DNA from: CAYYAQ01 sp964469555
GTDB lineage: Bacteria > Planctomycetota > UBA1135 > UBA2386
Length of the DNA: 30,883 nt
Direction of reading: 5' to 3'
Assembly: GCA_964469555.1 (NCBI GenBank)
Contig: CAYYAQ010000055.1
Span: 1 to 30,883, forward strand
Positions 15,371 to 23,961 of the stretch are shown here, in pieces (position 1 is the first letter of the stretch; each line of letters starts with the position of its first letter). A model generated the notes under the pieces. The model did not search any database. It saw nothing but the letters and a program-made list of their open reading frames with translations, and was not told where the DNA came from. The position numbers and the translations under genes are program-made.

Positions 15371-16485
15371 GGCAAACGCCACCGAGCCTGGCGGAGAATG
15401 GCCTTCGCACGCCCCTTCATCGATTCGTACCAAACGCTGACGAGGGAGCCATCGGCGACCTGAACTGTCGACGGGTAGCCGAGGTCGCTCCCAGCACCAT
15501 CGTCGGAGATCGTCAATGGCTTGGACCACGTCGCACCTCCGTCCTCGCTGAGCCGCGCGAGGTTGCCGAACGGTTTCCGTCGATGCCCGTAGCTCATGAG
15601 CAGCCGACCGTCTCGCAGCTTCAGAAGATGTGACGGTAACCCCCACACGCCGATGGACCGAGGTTTCGACCAGGTCTTGCCACCGTCACTGGAATGGCAT
15701 TGGAGCGTCTCGCGGTAGTTGGTGCGGTTGTGGTTGCGGATGTGGACGACGATCCTCCCGGAGGTCTCGACGGCGTGGAGTTCGTGGTAGTCCTGATGTC
15801 GGTCCCCTCCGCGCGTGGGGATCTCGGCGAGCCACTTCCATGTCAGGCCATCGTCCACAGATATGCACACTCCAACGCGGCGATCTTGCCACAACCGGAT
15901 CCCGGCGTAGAGGAGACGCTTGTCCGAGAGTTCGATCGGTCCGTGTGGCGAGTTGACAATAGAGTCGTAGCGACGCGACCACGTGAGGCCGCCATCCGTG
16001 GACCGGATCATCCAGACGCCGAGCGCCTGCTTGCGCTGCGCAGCGTCAGCGCGGGCGTGCGCCGATCGCCAACGAACGAGTCGCGCCTTCGGCCAGGAAC
16101 TCGGCGACTTCTCCGCTCGCACGAGCTGCGCTTCGTACGCGAGCGACGAGAAACTCGTGGCGAGCAGAGTGCCCTTGCTTGTCTCCATCACGCCCGCATC
16201 GCGATCGTCGATGGGACCATCGAGGATGACCCGCGGCCACGACCACGTCTTGCCATCGTCCGAGGAAGTCATGTACTCGACGCGTCCGAAGGGACAGACG
16301 TGCTCATCGCGGCCTCCCGAACAGACGAGAACCAACTGCCCGTTGCGCCGACGCGTGATCGTGGGCCAACCGTGGTAGAGACTCGCGTGCTTGCTGATGA
16401 CCCTCAGCTCACGATCCCAGGAATCCGAACACGGAAACTGCAACGCGGCCACGCCGGAAGCACACAGGAACTCACGTCGATCCAT
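15367..16485 (-). CDS. Tat-exported sialidase (BNR/Asp-box) family protein
   Basis: The 372-residue protein begins MDRREFLCASGVAAL, a twin-arginine type signal as in many planctomycete enzymes. It contains five Asp-boxes (S-x-D-x-G-x-T-W): SSDDGKTW (74-81), STDGGLTW, SVDDGLTW, SSDGGKTW and SEDGGATW. This predicts the six-bladed propeller of exo-sialidases and related glycoside hydrolases. Arginines typical of a sialic-acid site could be present (ITRRRNGQL), but I cannot assign the catalytic set, so the enzyme may act on another glycan. ATG at 16485 is chosen because the RR signal starts there; the frame stays open upstream through the REP-like repeat. It follows yggS by 44 bases on the same strand. 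Confidence 0.85.
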   Translation of the reverse strand: MDRREFLCASGVAALQFPCSDSWDRELRVISKHASLYHGWPTITRRRNGQLVLVCSGGRDEHVCPFGRVEYMTSSDDGKTWSWPRVILDGPIDDRDAGVMETSKGTLLATSFSSLAYEAQLVRAEKSPSSWPKARLVRWRSAHARADAAQRKQALGVWMIRSTDGGLTWSRRYDSIVNSPHGPIELSDKRLLYAGIRLWQDRRVGVCISVDDGLTWKWLAEIPTRGGDRHQDYHELHAVETSGRIVVHIRNHNRTNYRETLQCHSSDGGKTWSKPRSIGVWGLPSHLLKLRDGRLLMSYGHRRKPFGNLARLSEDGGATWSKPLTISDDGAGSDLGYPSTVQVADGSLVSVWYESMKGRAKAILRQARWRLP

Positions 16486-16496
16486 AACCAATCCTC

Positions 16497-16523
16497 TCGA
16501 TACCGTGCCAGGCACAGTATCGA
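16497..16523. repeat. REP-like element, copy 2 (complete inverted repeat)
   Basis: TCGATACCGTGCC (16497-16509) and GGCACAGTATCGA (16511-16523) are inverted repeats with one mismatch, which a G-U pair would tolerate, around a single central A. The other copy is at 3058-3077. It lies between yggS and the sialidase gene, just before the sialidase start codon. Confidence 0.6.
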
Positions 16524-16529
16524 AAAAAC

Positions 16530-17213
16530 TCAGGGGCGGGGACCAAAGATGCCGGTACCGACGCGGACCATTGTCGAGCCTGCGCCTATCGCAGCGGTCA
16601 TGTCGTCGGTCATCCCCATGCTGCGCGTGGGGAGGGGGAGGCCGACATGCTGACGGAGGTCTTCGTGCAACGAAGCGATGCGTTGGAACACGGGCTGCGG
16701 GTCGCCGTGCAGCGGGCCCATCGCCATCACACCGGCTGGTCGGAGTTGCGGGCAATTGTCGACGACGTGGCGGAGAAGTTCTGCGGCACCGGCGGGAGTC
16801 GCGCCGTGCTTGGATTCCTCACCCGTCGCGTTGACCTGAATCAAGACCGAAAGCTCCCGTCCCGCGTCGGCGAGGCCAAGCTGCAACGCGTCCGCCAACT
16901 TGATCCGGTCGAGACTCTGCACAAGCACGAGAGACGGAACGCGGAGAAGCGAAGAGACCTTGTTCGACTGCAGACTGCCGACGAAGTGCCACTCGACCCC
17001 GGCGTCCCCGAGCACCTCTGACTTCTCAACGAGCTCTTGGACGCGGTTCTCGCCAAATAGAGAGAGCCCGGTCGCTTTGGCCTGAAGAATCGCCGCCGGT
17101 GGATGTCGCTTGCTCACGGGCAGCAGGGAGACCGTCGACGGATCCCGACCGCAGGACTCGCACGCGACCGCGATCTTCGCGCGAACCGCGGTGAGCCCTT
17201 CGAGAATCGTCAT
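16530..17213 (-). CDS. yggS: YggS/PLPBP family pyridoxal-phosphate homeostasis protein
   Basis: This cytoplasmic PLP-binding protein resembles the alanine racemase N-terminal barrel and helps keep vitamin B6 and amino acid pools in balance; no enzyme activity is firmly known for the family. Residues 31-40 (LPVSKRHPPA) carry the PLP lysine K35. GLSLFGENRVQELVEK, WHFVGSLQSNKV, GVMAMGPLHGD, RSMGMTDDM and VRVGTGIFG are family signatures in the right order. The length is 227 residues. The ATG at 17213 overlaps the TGA of the upstream gene as ATGA. In many bacteria yggS sits next to division or proline genes; here it is the last member of the prfB-purH operon. Confidence 0.94.
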   Translation of the reverse strand: MTILEGLTAVRAKIAVACESCGRDPSTVSLLPVSKRHPPAAILQAKATGLSLFGENRVQELVEKSEVLGDAGVEWHFVGSLQSNKVSSLLRVPSLVLVQSLDRIKLADALQLGLADAGRELSVLIQVNATGEESKHGATPAGAAELLRHVVDNCPQLRPAGVMAMGPLHGDPQPVFQRIASLHEDLRQHVGLPLPTRSMGMTDDMTAAIGAGSTMVRVGTGIFGPRP

Positions 17214-17575
17214 GTGCAATCGTCCCAGTGCGCAGTGAGCGGACCCGGAAACAACACACGTCCACGCCGCAACACCTGATCGCGACCATCAAACTTGTAA
17301 TGAGTCAGCAGCGTGTCGAACGCGTCGTACTCGTCCACCCGACGCACCCAATCCCGAAGCACCATCGCGACGCGCGGGTCACCCTCGTGGTTGTCTCCCA
17401 GGTACCGGCACAGATGATTCATGAAGCGCATCGTCTCCTTGCGGAACACATCGTCGGAGACTTCGTCCAGATCGAACCCCATCTCCGTGAGAAGATCGGT
17501 TCGGAACTCGAATGCGATGCTCGACAAGGACTCGCCCAGGAGGATCCGTTCCACGACTTCCACAAATTCCGCCAT
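17210..17575 (-). CDS. Unrecognised 121-residue protein in the purH-yggS operon
   Basis: I cannot assign a family. The protein is soluble, mostly helical, acidic in the first half (DLDEVSDDVFRKETMRFMNHLCRYL), and ends with RRGRVLFPGPLTAHWDDC. It has no signal peptide or membrane segment. It begins 11 bases after the purH stop and overlaps yggS by four bases, so it is very probably translated. The context suggests a cytoplasmic housekeeping or small regulatory role, but nothing in the sequence shows which. Confidence 0.7.
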   Translation of the reverse strand: MAEFVEVVERILLGESLSSIAFEFRTDLLTEMGFDLDEVSDDVFRKETMRFMNHLCRYLGDNHEGDPRVAMVLRDWVRRVDEYDAFDTLLTHYKFDGRDQVLRRGRVLFPGPLTAHWDDCT

Positions 17576-17586
17576 AGATCCACGAC

Positions 17587-19158
17587 TCAGTGGCGGAAGT
17601 GTCGCGTGCCGGTGAACACCATCGCGATTCCTGCCGCGTCGGCCGCCGCGATGACTTCGTCATCCCGCTTACTCCCGCCGGGTTGAATCACGGCGCTCAC
17701 GCCAGCGGCGGTCGCCGCCTCGAGCCCGTCCGCGAACGGGAAGAACGCGTCCGAAGCGAGCACGGCACCGGACGCCTTCGCACCGGCCTTCTCCACCGCG
17801 ATCTTCACGGAATCCACGCGGCTCATCTGCCCAGCACCGACCCCTACCGTGGCATACGTGCCGTCCGAGAGAGCCGTGGCCAGCAGGATCGCGTTGCTCT
17901 TGACGTACTTGCACACACGCATCGCGAAGTCCAACGCACCGAGCTGCAGGTCCGACGGTTGGGTCTTCGTCACCACCGTCTTCTCGTCGTGCAGGAAGCT
18001 CGGTAGATACGTCTGCGCGAGGAACCCGCCGGACACCTGTCGAAGGAGAACCTGCTCCTCCCCCGGAGGCACGCCGCCGAGATCGATGATGCGCACATTG
18101 CCGCCCCACTTCGCACCTTTGAGAATCTCGAGCGCGTCACTGGCGATCGCGGGAGCCACGATGGCTTCGAGGAAACCCGCCTCGCTTGCCATCGCCTCGG
18201 CGATTTCGGCGGTCAACTCGACGTTCAACGCGACGATCCCCCCGAACGCGCTCACCGGATCCGCTGCGAGCGCGGCCGAAAACGCCGTCCGCCCATCCGA
18301 ACCCGAACCGACACCACACGGGTTGCAGTGCTTGATGATCGCACACGTCGGGGCTTCGAAGTCGAGCGCGACGCCCATCGCCGCGTCGAGGTCGAGGATG
18401 TTGTTGTAGGACAGCTCCTTGCCCGACAACTGCTTGCCAGCCACGAGACTGGGCGTCGCAGCATCGGGATCGCGGAAAAACGCCGCCTGCTGGTGTGGGT
18501 TCTCGCCGTAGCGCAGCGACTGGATCTTCTCGCCGACGAATCCTGACCAGGAACCGAATCGTTCCCCGCTCCGCTCGCAACTTTCTCGCGCGAACCACCC
18601 GGCGATCGCCGTGTCGTACGACGACGTGTGTGCGAATGCCTTGCCAGCGAGTTCGCGCCGCAGGTCGGTCGAGAGTGCACCTCCGCGAAGCGCTTCGAGA
18701 ACCGATCCATAGTCATCGGGGTCGACCACCACCCCGACGTGCTCGTGGTTCTTCGCCGCGCTGCGAATCATGGTCGGGCCGCCGATGTCGATGTTCTCGA
18801 CGACATCCGCCCGCGACACACCTTCTTTGCGCGCCGTATCCCGAAACGCATAGAGGTTGACGACGACCAGCTCGATGCTGTGCATGCCGTGTTCGGTCAT
18901 CGACGCGCGATCACCCTCGACATCGCGCCGCGCCAGGATGCCGCCGTGCACCATCGGGTGCAGCGTCTTCAACCGACCGTCCATCATCTCGGGGAACCCG
19001 GTGTAGTTCGCGACCTCTTCGACCGCGACGCCACCCTCGGCGATCGCCCGATGCGTCCCACCCGTGGAGAGGATGGTGAACCCCAACTCAACGAGATCAC
19101 GGGCAAAGTCCACCACGCCCGTCTTGTCGGTCACGGATATCAACGCACAGCGCCTCAT
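17587..19158 (-). CDS. purH: Bifunctional AICAR formyltransferase/IMP cyclohydrolase
   Basis: PurH carries out the last two steps of de novo IMP synthesis. The N-terminal cyclohydrolase domain has SVTDKTG (residues 8-14), STGGT (31-35) and GRLKTLHP (61-68). The AICAR transformylase domain has LRYGENPHQ (215-223), the catalytic K276-H277 in IIKHCNPCGVG, and near the end ASDAFFPFADG and IQPGGSKRDDEVIAAAD, closing with FTGTRHFRH. The 523-residue length is normal. Only three bases separate its ATG from the prfB stop, so the two genes are surely co-transcribed and perhaps translationally coupled. Confidence 0.97.
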   Translation of the reverse strand: MRRCALISVTDKTGVVDFARDLVELGFTILSTGGTHRAIAEGGVAVEEVANYTGFPEMMDGRLKTLHPMVHGGILARRDVEGDRASMTEHGMHSIELVVVNLYAFRDTARKEGVSRADVVENIDIGGPTMIRSAAKNHEHVGVVVDPDDYGSVLEALRGGALSTDLRRELAGKAFAHTSSYDTAIAGWFARESCERSGERFGSWSGFVGEKIQSLRYGENPHQQAAFFRDPDAATPSLVAGKQLSGKELSYNNILDLDAAMGVALDFEAPTCAIIKHCNPCGVGSGSDGRTAFSAALAADPVSAFGGIVALNVELTAEIAEAMASEAGFLEAIVAPAIASDALEILKGAKWGGNVRIIDLGGVPPGEEQVLLRQVSGGFLAQTYLPSFLHDEKTVVTKTQPSDLQLGALDFAMRVCKYVKSNAILLATALSDGTYATVGVGAGQMSRVDSVKIAVEKAGAKASGAVLASDAFFPFADGLEAATAAGVSAVIQPGGSKRDDEVIAAADAAGIAMVFTGTRHFRH

Positions 19159-19161
19159 GAG

Positions 19162-20257
19162 TTACTCCTGTCCTTTGAGATAGGCTTCGATGAACTTGTC
19201 GATATCACCGTTGAGAACATGGTCGATGTCGGACGTCTCGACGTTCGTGCGAAGATCCTTGACCATCTGGTACGGGTGCATCACGTACGACCGGATCTGG
19301 TTACCCCAGGTGATCGAGCCACGGTCACCGTAGAACTTCGCCAATTCCTCGTTCCGCTTGGCCTGTTCCAGTTGATAGAGCTTGCCGCGCAGAGCCTTCA
19401 TCGCCGACGCCTTGTTCTTGTGCTGGCTGCGCTCGTTCTGGCACTGCGCGACCTCGCCCGTCGGAAGGTGCGTGATCCGCACGGCGGAGTCCGTCTTGTT
19501 GACGTGCTGGCCGCCCGCTCCGCTAGCACGATAGGTATCGATGCGAATGTCCTTGTCCTCGATCTCGATCTCGATGTTGTCGTCGAGTTCGGGGAGGATC
19601 TCGACCGACGCAAAGGAGGTCTGCCGGCGGGCATTGCCATCGAAAGGCGAGATGCGGACCAGTCGATGCACACCCTGCTCCGCCTTGAGGTTTCCGTATG
19701 CGTACGGGCCCTTGAAGAACAGCGTCGCCGAGCGAATCCCTGACTCCTCGCCGGCCTGGTAGTCCCCCTGGATGACTTCGAAATCCCTCGAATCACCCCA
19801 CTTCGCGTACATCCGCAGGAGCATCTCGGCCCAGTCCGCGGCGTCGATCCCGCCAGCGCCGGGAGCGAGTTTCATGATCGCATTCCCCGCGTCGTGCTCA
19901 CCACCGAGCATCAGCTGGAATTCGAGCTTGGCGAGGATCTCATCGATCTGCTTCGTCAGGGCGCAGAGGTCGGCCTCCACCCCGTCCGCGTCTTCTTCGC
20001 CGAGCTCCACGAGCACGTCCCCGTCATCGATCAGACGGGCGACCCGCTCGAGCGGCGACACGACAGCGCCGAACTTCTTCTTTTCCTGGACGAGTCCTTG
20101 CGCCAGTTCCTGATTGTCCCAGAAGCCAGGCTGGGTCATCCGATGCTCGATATCCTTCAGCTGGCGGTGGCTCGCCTCATAGTCAAAGAGACACCTTCAG
20201 CTGTTTCACGCGGGTCACAGACTGAAGCAGGGAATCACGGTGCACATTCAGAGACAT
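19162..20257 (-). CDS. prfB: Peptide chain release factor 2, with +1 programmed frameshift
   Basis: RF2 releases the finished protein at UGA and UAA codons. The main reading frame shows the stop-codon-recognising SPF tripeptide (RISPFDGNARRQTSF) and the catalytic GGQ loop (ASGAGGQHVNKTDSAVRI). It lacks a proper start of its own. Upstream, a 24-codon frame (ATG at 20257, MSLNVHRDSLLQ to LKVSL) ends at CTT TGA C. A +1 shift there continues as DYEASHRQLKDIEHRMTQPGFW, exactly as in E. coli RF2, giving 364 residues (E. coli has 365). The shift at the UGA makes RF2 synthesis depend inversely on RF2 activity. It heads the prfB-purH operon. Confidence 0.95.
20182..20188 (-). promoter_or_regulatory. 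RF2 +1 frameshift site CTTTGAC
   Basis: The minus-strand sequence CTTTGAC is the canonical RF2 slippery site with its in-frame UGA. AAGGTG lies three bases before the CTT, in the position of the internal Shine-Dalgarno element that stimulates shifting. Both flanks encode conserved RF2 residues. Confidence 0.93.
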
Positions 20258-20309
20258 TGGGCGAACGGTACCACGCCGGAGACGCGAGTTCCACCGCCGA
20301 GATGGGCCT

Positions 20310-21707
20310 CTACTTCACGCCACTCGACTTGGGGGCCTTCCGCGGCAGCCCGATTGGGATCTGCTGGACGCCCTTCGCCCGCATCAGTTTCTCGATGTCA
20401 TCCGGGCGCGAAGGCAAGTGCCCGGACAGGTTCACGCAGCCCTCCTTGGTCACCAGAATGACGTCCTCGATGCGACAGCCCATGCCCTTGCGACTGAGAT
20501 AGGCGCCCGGCTCGACCGTGATCAACATCCCGGGCCGCAACTCATCCCCGCCGACGTCGTGCACCGCCAGCCCCACGTGATGACACGGCCCGTGTCGAGA
20601 GAAGTAGCCGCGCTTGCGCAACTCCAGGCTGCAACGCTGGCCGATTTTTCGCAGCGAAGCACCGGGCTTCACCATGGCGATCAAGATCTTTTGCACATCG
20701 TAGACGTCCTGCACAAGCTTGCGCTGTTCGTCCGTGAATTTGCCACTGACCGGGAACGTACGGGTTACGTCCGACGCGTAACCCTGCACGGTCGGCGCGT
20801 AGTCCATGACGACGAGTTCGCCAGCAACAGTTTTCTTGCGGTTCGCGTCGTAGTGCAGAACACAGCCGTTCGGGCCCGCGCCGACGATCGCGGCATAGGC
20901 GTCGGGACCGGCGCCCATCCGGTCGAAGACGTAGCGCGCCGCGGCAGCGATCTGGTACTCGTAGACTCCGGGCTCCGTGCTCTTGATCGCTTCCGCGATG
21001 CCGGCACAGGCGATTCTCGTTGCGGCGCGGACGCGATCGATCTCCTCCGGCTGCTTGATGCTTCGCAGCTCACGGATCGCCGGATCGACGTTTCGGATCG
21101 CGACGCCCTCGAACAGCTTCTCGAGCGCGTCGCGGAATGCCTTCTCGCGGGATGGCCGACGGTCGAATCGGTCCGCGGTCATCGCCCCGACACCGCCTCT
21201 CGCGGAACTCGGAGTCGAGGTCTGGTTCGGCTGGGGCGCGAACGTCGTCCACACGTCCGGTCGCTTTTGGTCGCCTTCGGGATCGATGTGCTTGCGGAGG
21301 ATCCGGCGCAGCGAACGGTAGTTGCCGACCTCGTCGAACTTCGTCTTCTCGGCGGATGCTTCGTTCGGGACCAGCCGTCCACCCTCCCACTGGGCCGTCC
21401 AACGGCTGTAGGGTTCGACGAGCAGCAGGTCCTTTTCCGTGTCGCAGAAAAGGATCAGCGCGGCGTTCTGCTGCACGACGCCCGTCAGATAGTAGAAGTC
21501 GTGGTCTTGGTAGAATTTGGCGTTGTCCGCGCGCCGGGACGCGCCGCGGATGACGACGATGCCCCCACCGAGCTTCTTCATCAGCGCCGCGCGCCGTGCC
21601 TTGAAGAAACTCGACGGCGGGGTCGAAGTCGGTTCCTGGGCCTTCAGTGCACAGGCGAAGAGGCCCGAGAGGGCGACGACGAAGGCGAGGTGCGAGGCTG
21701 ATCTCAT
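20310..21707 (-). CDS. Secreted M24 family metallopeptidase (Xaa-Pro aminopeptidase-like)
   Basis: The 465-residue protein has an N-terminal hydrophobic signal (residues 6-23, ending CALKA-Q). A creatinase-type N-terminal domain follows (FYYLTGVVQQNAALILF), then the pita-bread M24 domain. All five metal ligands can be seen: D in VVMDYAP, D in GYASDVTRTFPV, H in CHHVGLAVHD, E in ITVEPGAY and E in CRIEDVILVT. It is most like aminopeptidase P, which removes residues before proline, but it works outside the cytoplasm here. A short insertion rich in Pro, Ser and Gly (TFAPQPNQTSTPSSARGGVG) sits between the domains. The start is ATG 21707, since the signal peptide begins there. Confidence 0.9.
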   Translation of the reverse strand: MRSASHLAFVVALSGLFACALKAQEPTSTPPSSFFKARRAALMKKLGGGIVVIRGASRRADNAKFYQDHDFYYLTGVVQQNAALILFCDTEKDLLLVEPYSRWTAQWEGGRLVPNEASAEKTKFDEVGNYRSLRRILRKHIDPEGDQKRPDVWTTFAPQPNQTSTPSSARGGVGAMTADRFDRRPSREKAFRDALEKLFEGVAIRNVDPAIRELRSIKQPEEIDRVRAATRIACAGIAEAIKSTEPGVYEYQIAAAARYVFDRMGAGPDAYAAIVGAGPNGCVLHYDANRKKTVAGELVVMDYAPTVQGYASDVTRTFPVSGKFTDEQRKLVQDVYDVQKILIAMVKPGASLRKIGQRCSLELRKRGYFSRHGPCHHVGLAVHDVGGDELRPGMLITVEPGAYLSRKGMGCRIEDVILVTKEGCVNLSGHLPSRPDDIEKLMRAKGVQQIPIGLPRKAPKSSGVK

Positions 21708-21824
21708 GGGATGCCAGAGGCCCGGTGGACTGTCGGGGAGGTAGATCCTACCCCACCTACGCACCAGTTCCCCGCGGTGCGCGGGCTTCCTCCGAAACGT
21801 CTGGCCGCAAGCCGACCCCCGACG

Positions 21825-22259
21825 CTACGTCGCGCGGGAGTTCTCGGCGGTCGCCGAATCGTGATTCGCTCGGCGACGGTAGGCCGCAGCCGAAGCACCG
21901 TAGGACTTCAGCTTGTTGTAGAGGGTCTTCGTGTCGATCCCGAGGATGCGGGCCGCGCGGGTCTTGTTGCCACCGGTCGATGACAACACGCGCAGGATGT
22001 GCCGCTTCTCGATCTCGGCCAACGAGGTTCGCAGAACGTCCCCATTCGGATCCGCCTCGCCAACCAGGCGGCGCAGCGTCGCGGCGCCTTCGAGGAGGAT
22101 GATGTCGTGTTCCGCCCCCTCGATTCGCCCGCGCAGCTCGTCCACGGATTGGCAGGTGGTTACAAGACATCCCCAGTCCGCAATCTGCCCGGCGAGAGCG
22201 GTCGAGTAGGGATCACTGGGTGAAAACAGCAAGAGCCTCTTGCCTAGCGACATCGGCAT
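21825..22259 (-). CDS. Small Fis-type HTH regulator with a truncated receiver-like domain
   Basis: The 144-residue protein ends in a Fis/NtrC-type DNA-binding helix-turn-helix (residues 81-121: AEIEKRHILRVLSSTGGNKTRAARILG...TLYNKLKSYG). The first 60 residues look like the first half of a response-regulator receiver (KRLLLFSPSDPYSTALAGQIADWGCLV...HDIILLEG). The acidic pair after strand 1 is missing, and the phospho-acceptor aspartate is replaced by E57. There is no AAA+ domain, so it does not activate sigma-54 by itself. It is probably a DNA-binding regulator independent of phosphorylation; its targets are unknown. It stands alone, with 117 bases to the M24 gene and 175 bases upstream in which I see no clear site. 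Confidence 0.8.
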   Translation of the reverse strand: MPMSLGKRLLLFSPSDPYSTALAGQIADWGCLVTTCQSVDELRGRIEGAEHDIILLEGAATLRRLVGEADPNGDVLRTSLAEIEKRHILRVLSSTGGNKTRAARILGIDTKTLYNKLKSYGASAAAYRRRANHDSATAENSRAT

Positions 22260-22434
22260 TCCTCGGAGCGAGAGTTGCCACCACGGAACGGGGCGAGTTC
22301 ACGCGGGAGCGAGTGTGGATGAGGGTCGTCGAAGAGTTACGAACCTCAGGGATCAACCAATAGCCAAACAAGCGGGTCATGTTCCCTGACTTTTGCCAAA
22401 TTTGCGGAACGTGACATACAACCGCCCGCATCTG

Positions 22435-23961
22435 TCATTCCACCAAACGGATACGCTGTTCGGCGACGAGTCTGATGGAGCCGTCTTGTCGCAACTCTGC
22501 GAGCATCGAATCTCGCAACCATCCCGGCGACACCTGATGGTTCGCGACGCGCGCGAACTCCGTAAAACCGTCGCCGCCCCTGGCGAGGAATGAGTTTGTG
22601 GCGATGCGGTAGCGCGCCGTGGCCTCGATGGGACGGCCTCCGACCTCAACCGATGCGAGTTCGCGCCGACCACCGACGACGCGGAACGCGTACCGACCGC
22701 CGTCGATCTCCAGAGGTTGGCGCCCTGGTCGAAAACCTTGCGCGAGAAGTGTATGCAATTGCACACCCGTCATCTCCATCGTGACGACCGTATTGTCGAA
22801 GGGAAGAAGTTCGAACACCTGACGCCTGGTGATCGGTCCGAGCGCGATCGTCGTGCGGATGCCGCCCTTGTTCATCAAGCCGACGTCCGCGCCGCCCCGC
22901 CGCCGGATCAATCCTGCCAGGTAGTTGCCCCCCGGGGTGGAGAAGGGTCTGCGCACGCCCAGATCCTTCGCTCCTTCGACCCGACCGACAGGACGGTCCC
23001 ACTTCGGACCGATGTGGGGGAAGGTCGTAGCCAGAAACGACACGGTGTCGGCATCGAGGCCCTCCGATGGATCTACGGCCACGATGGGCACAAGCCGGAC
23101 GGAGCGGACGACGAAGCCGGGTGTGTCGCGCCGCAGGTCGATTTCGACGCGGCTCACCGAGCCACCGCGACCCGCAGACTGCACGATCCACGTCCGGCCC
23201 ACCTCGCGTCCCTTCGGTAGCGCTGTGTGGCTGTGCCCACCGAGGATGAGATCGATCGAAGGGAAGGCGCGCGCGAGCTGCACGTCCTTCTCGATGCCGC
23301 AGTGCGTGATCAAGACCACGGCGTCGGTGCAGGCCTCGAGTTCCGGAAGCAGCTCGCGCACGGTGTCGATCTCGTCCGCGAATTCAGCGTCGCCGAATGG
23401 TCCGGTGGAGACGTTCCTCGTATCGGCTGCGACCAATCCGACGATCGCGATGCGGACCCTACCCACGGTCTCGATCCGGTACGGCGTCACGTAGGGCAGC
23501 GATGAGCCCAACCGGTCGCGGATGTTCGCGCAGAGCACGGGATGACGGGCATTCCCGATCAGCCGAATCAGGTTGGCCTCGCCGTAATCGTATTCGTGGT
23601 TGCCGACGGTCACCGCGGTGAAACCGAGGCGGTTGCGGCACGCCATCAGCGAATGACCGTGGTCCTCGTTGCCTTCCGGCGTGCCCTGGAACCAATCCCC
23701 CCCGTCGGTCACCCAGACGACCGTGCCGGGTTGCGCCCCTTCTCGCTCGCGACGGACGTAGTTCGACACCGCGTGGAAACCGCCCAGTCTCGATGCCACC
23801 ACGCCGGGTCGCGTCGATGGGCGCCACGATGTGATCTGGCCGTGGAAGTCGTTGAAGTGCAGGATCACCAGCCGATCAGGCGTCGTGCACGCCGACAACA
23901 AAAGCAGAAACAGCGCGGCCAGAACACAGGCCGAACTCCCTCCCGGCGTTGCGCGGCGCAT
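22435..23961 (-). CDS. 5'-nucleotidase/UshA-family lipoprotein
   Basis: The 508-residue protein has a lipoprotein signal (LLLLSAC, lipid-modified C25). The calcineurin-like metallophosphatase domain shows HFNDFHGQ (35-42), GGDWFQGTP, GNHEYDYG, ITHCGIEKD and GGHSHT, the full set of two-metal ligands. The C-terminal 5'-nucleotidase domain has NKGGIRTTI, FDNTVVTMEMTG and NSFLARGGDGFTEF. Members cleave nucleoside 5'-phosphates, UDP-sugars or 2',3'-cyclic nucleotides outside the cytoplasm. The ATG at 23961 shares its A with the stop of the upstream gene (TGATG) and follows a strong GGAGGG site, so the two genes are translationally coupled. Confidence 0.92.
   Translation of the reverse strand: MRRATPGGSSACVLAALFLLLLSACTTPDRLVILHFNDFHGQITSWRPSTRPGVVASRLGGFHAVSNYVRREREGAQPGTVVWVTDGGDWFQGTPEGNEDHGHSLMACRNRLGFTAVTVGNHEYDYGEANLIRLIGNARHPVLCANIRDRLGSSLPYVTPYRIETVGRVRIAIVGLVAADTRNVSTGPFGDAEFADEIDTVRELLPELEACTDAVVLITHCGIEKDVQLARAFPSIDLILGGHSHTALPKGREVGRTWIVQSAGRGGSVSRVEIDLRRDTPGFVVRSVRLVPIVAVDPSEGLDADTVSFLATTFPHIGPKWDRPVGRVEGAKDLGVRRPFSTPGGNYLAGLIRRRGGADVGLMNKGGIRTTIALGPITRRQVFELLPFDNTVVTMEMTGVQLHTLLAQGFRPGRQPLEIDGGRYAFRVVGGRRELASVEVGGRPIEATARYRIATNSFLARGGDGFTEFARVANHQVSPGWLRDSMLAELRQDGSIRLVAEQRIRLVE

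Noticed and set aside
15694..16653. Plus-strand open frame of 319 codons
   Set aside because: It is antisense to the sialidase gene, which has five Asp-boxes and a Tat signal in the right places.
16486..16755. Minus-strand N-terminal extension of the sialidase
   Set aside because: It would run through the REP-like repeat and overlap yggS, and the Tat signal would then be internal.
18628..19743. Plus-strand open frame of 371 codons
   Set aside because: It is antisense to purH and prfB, both certain.
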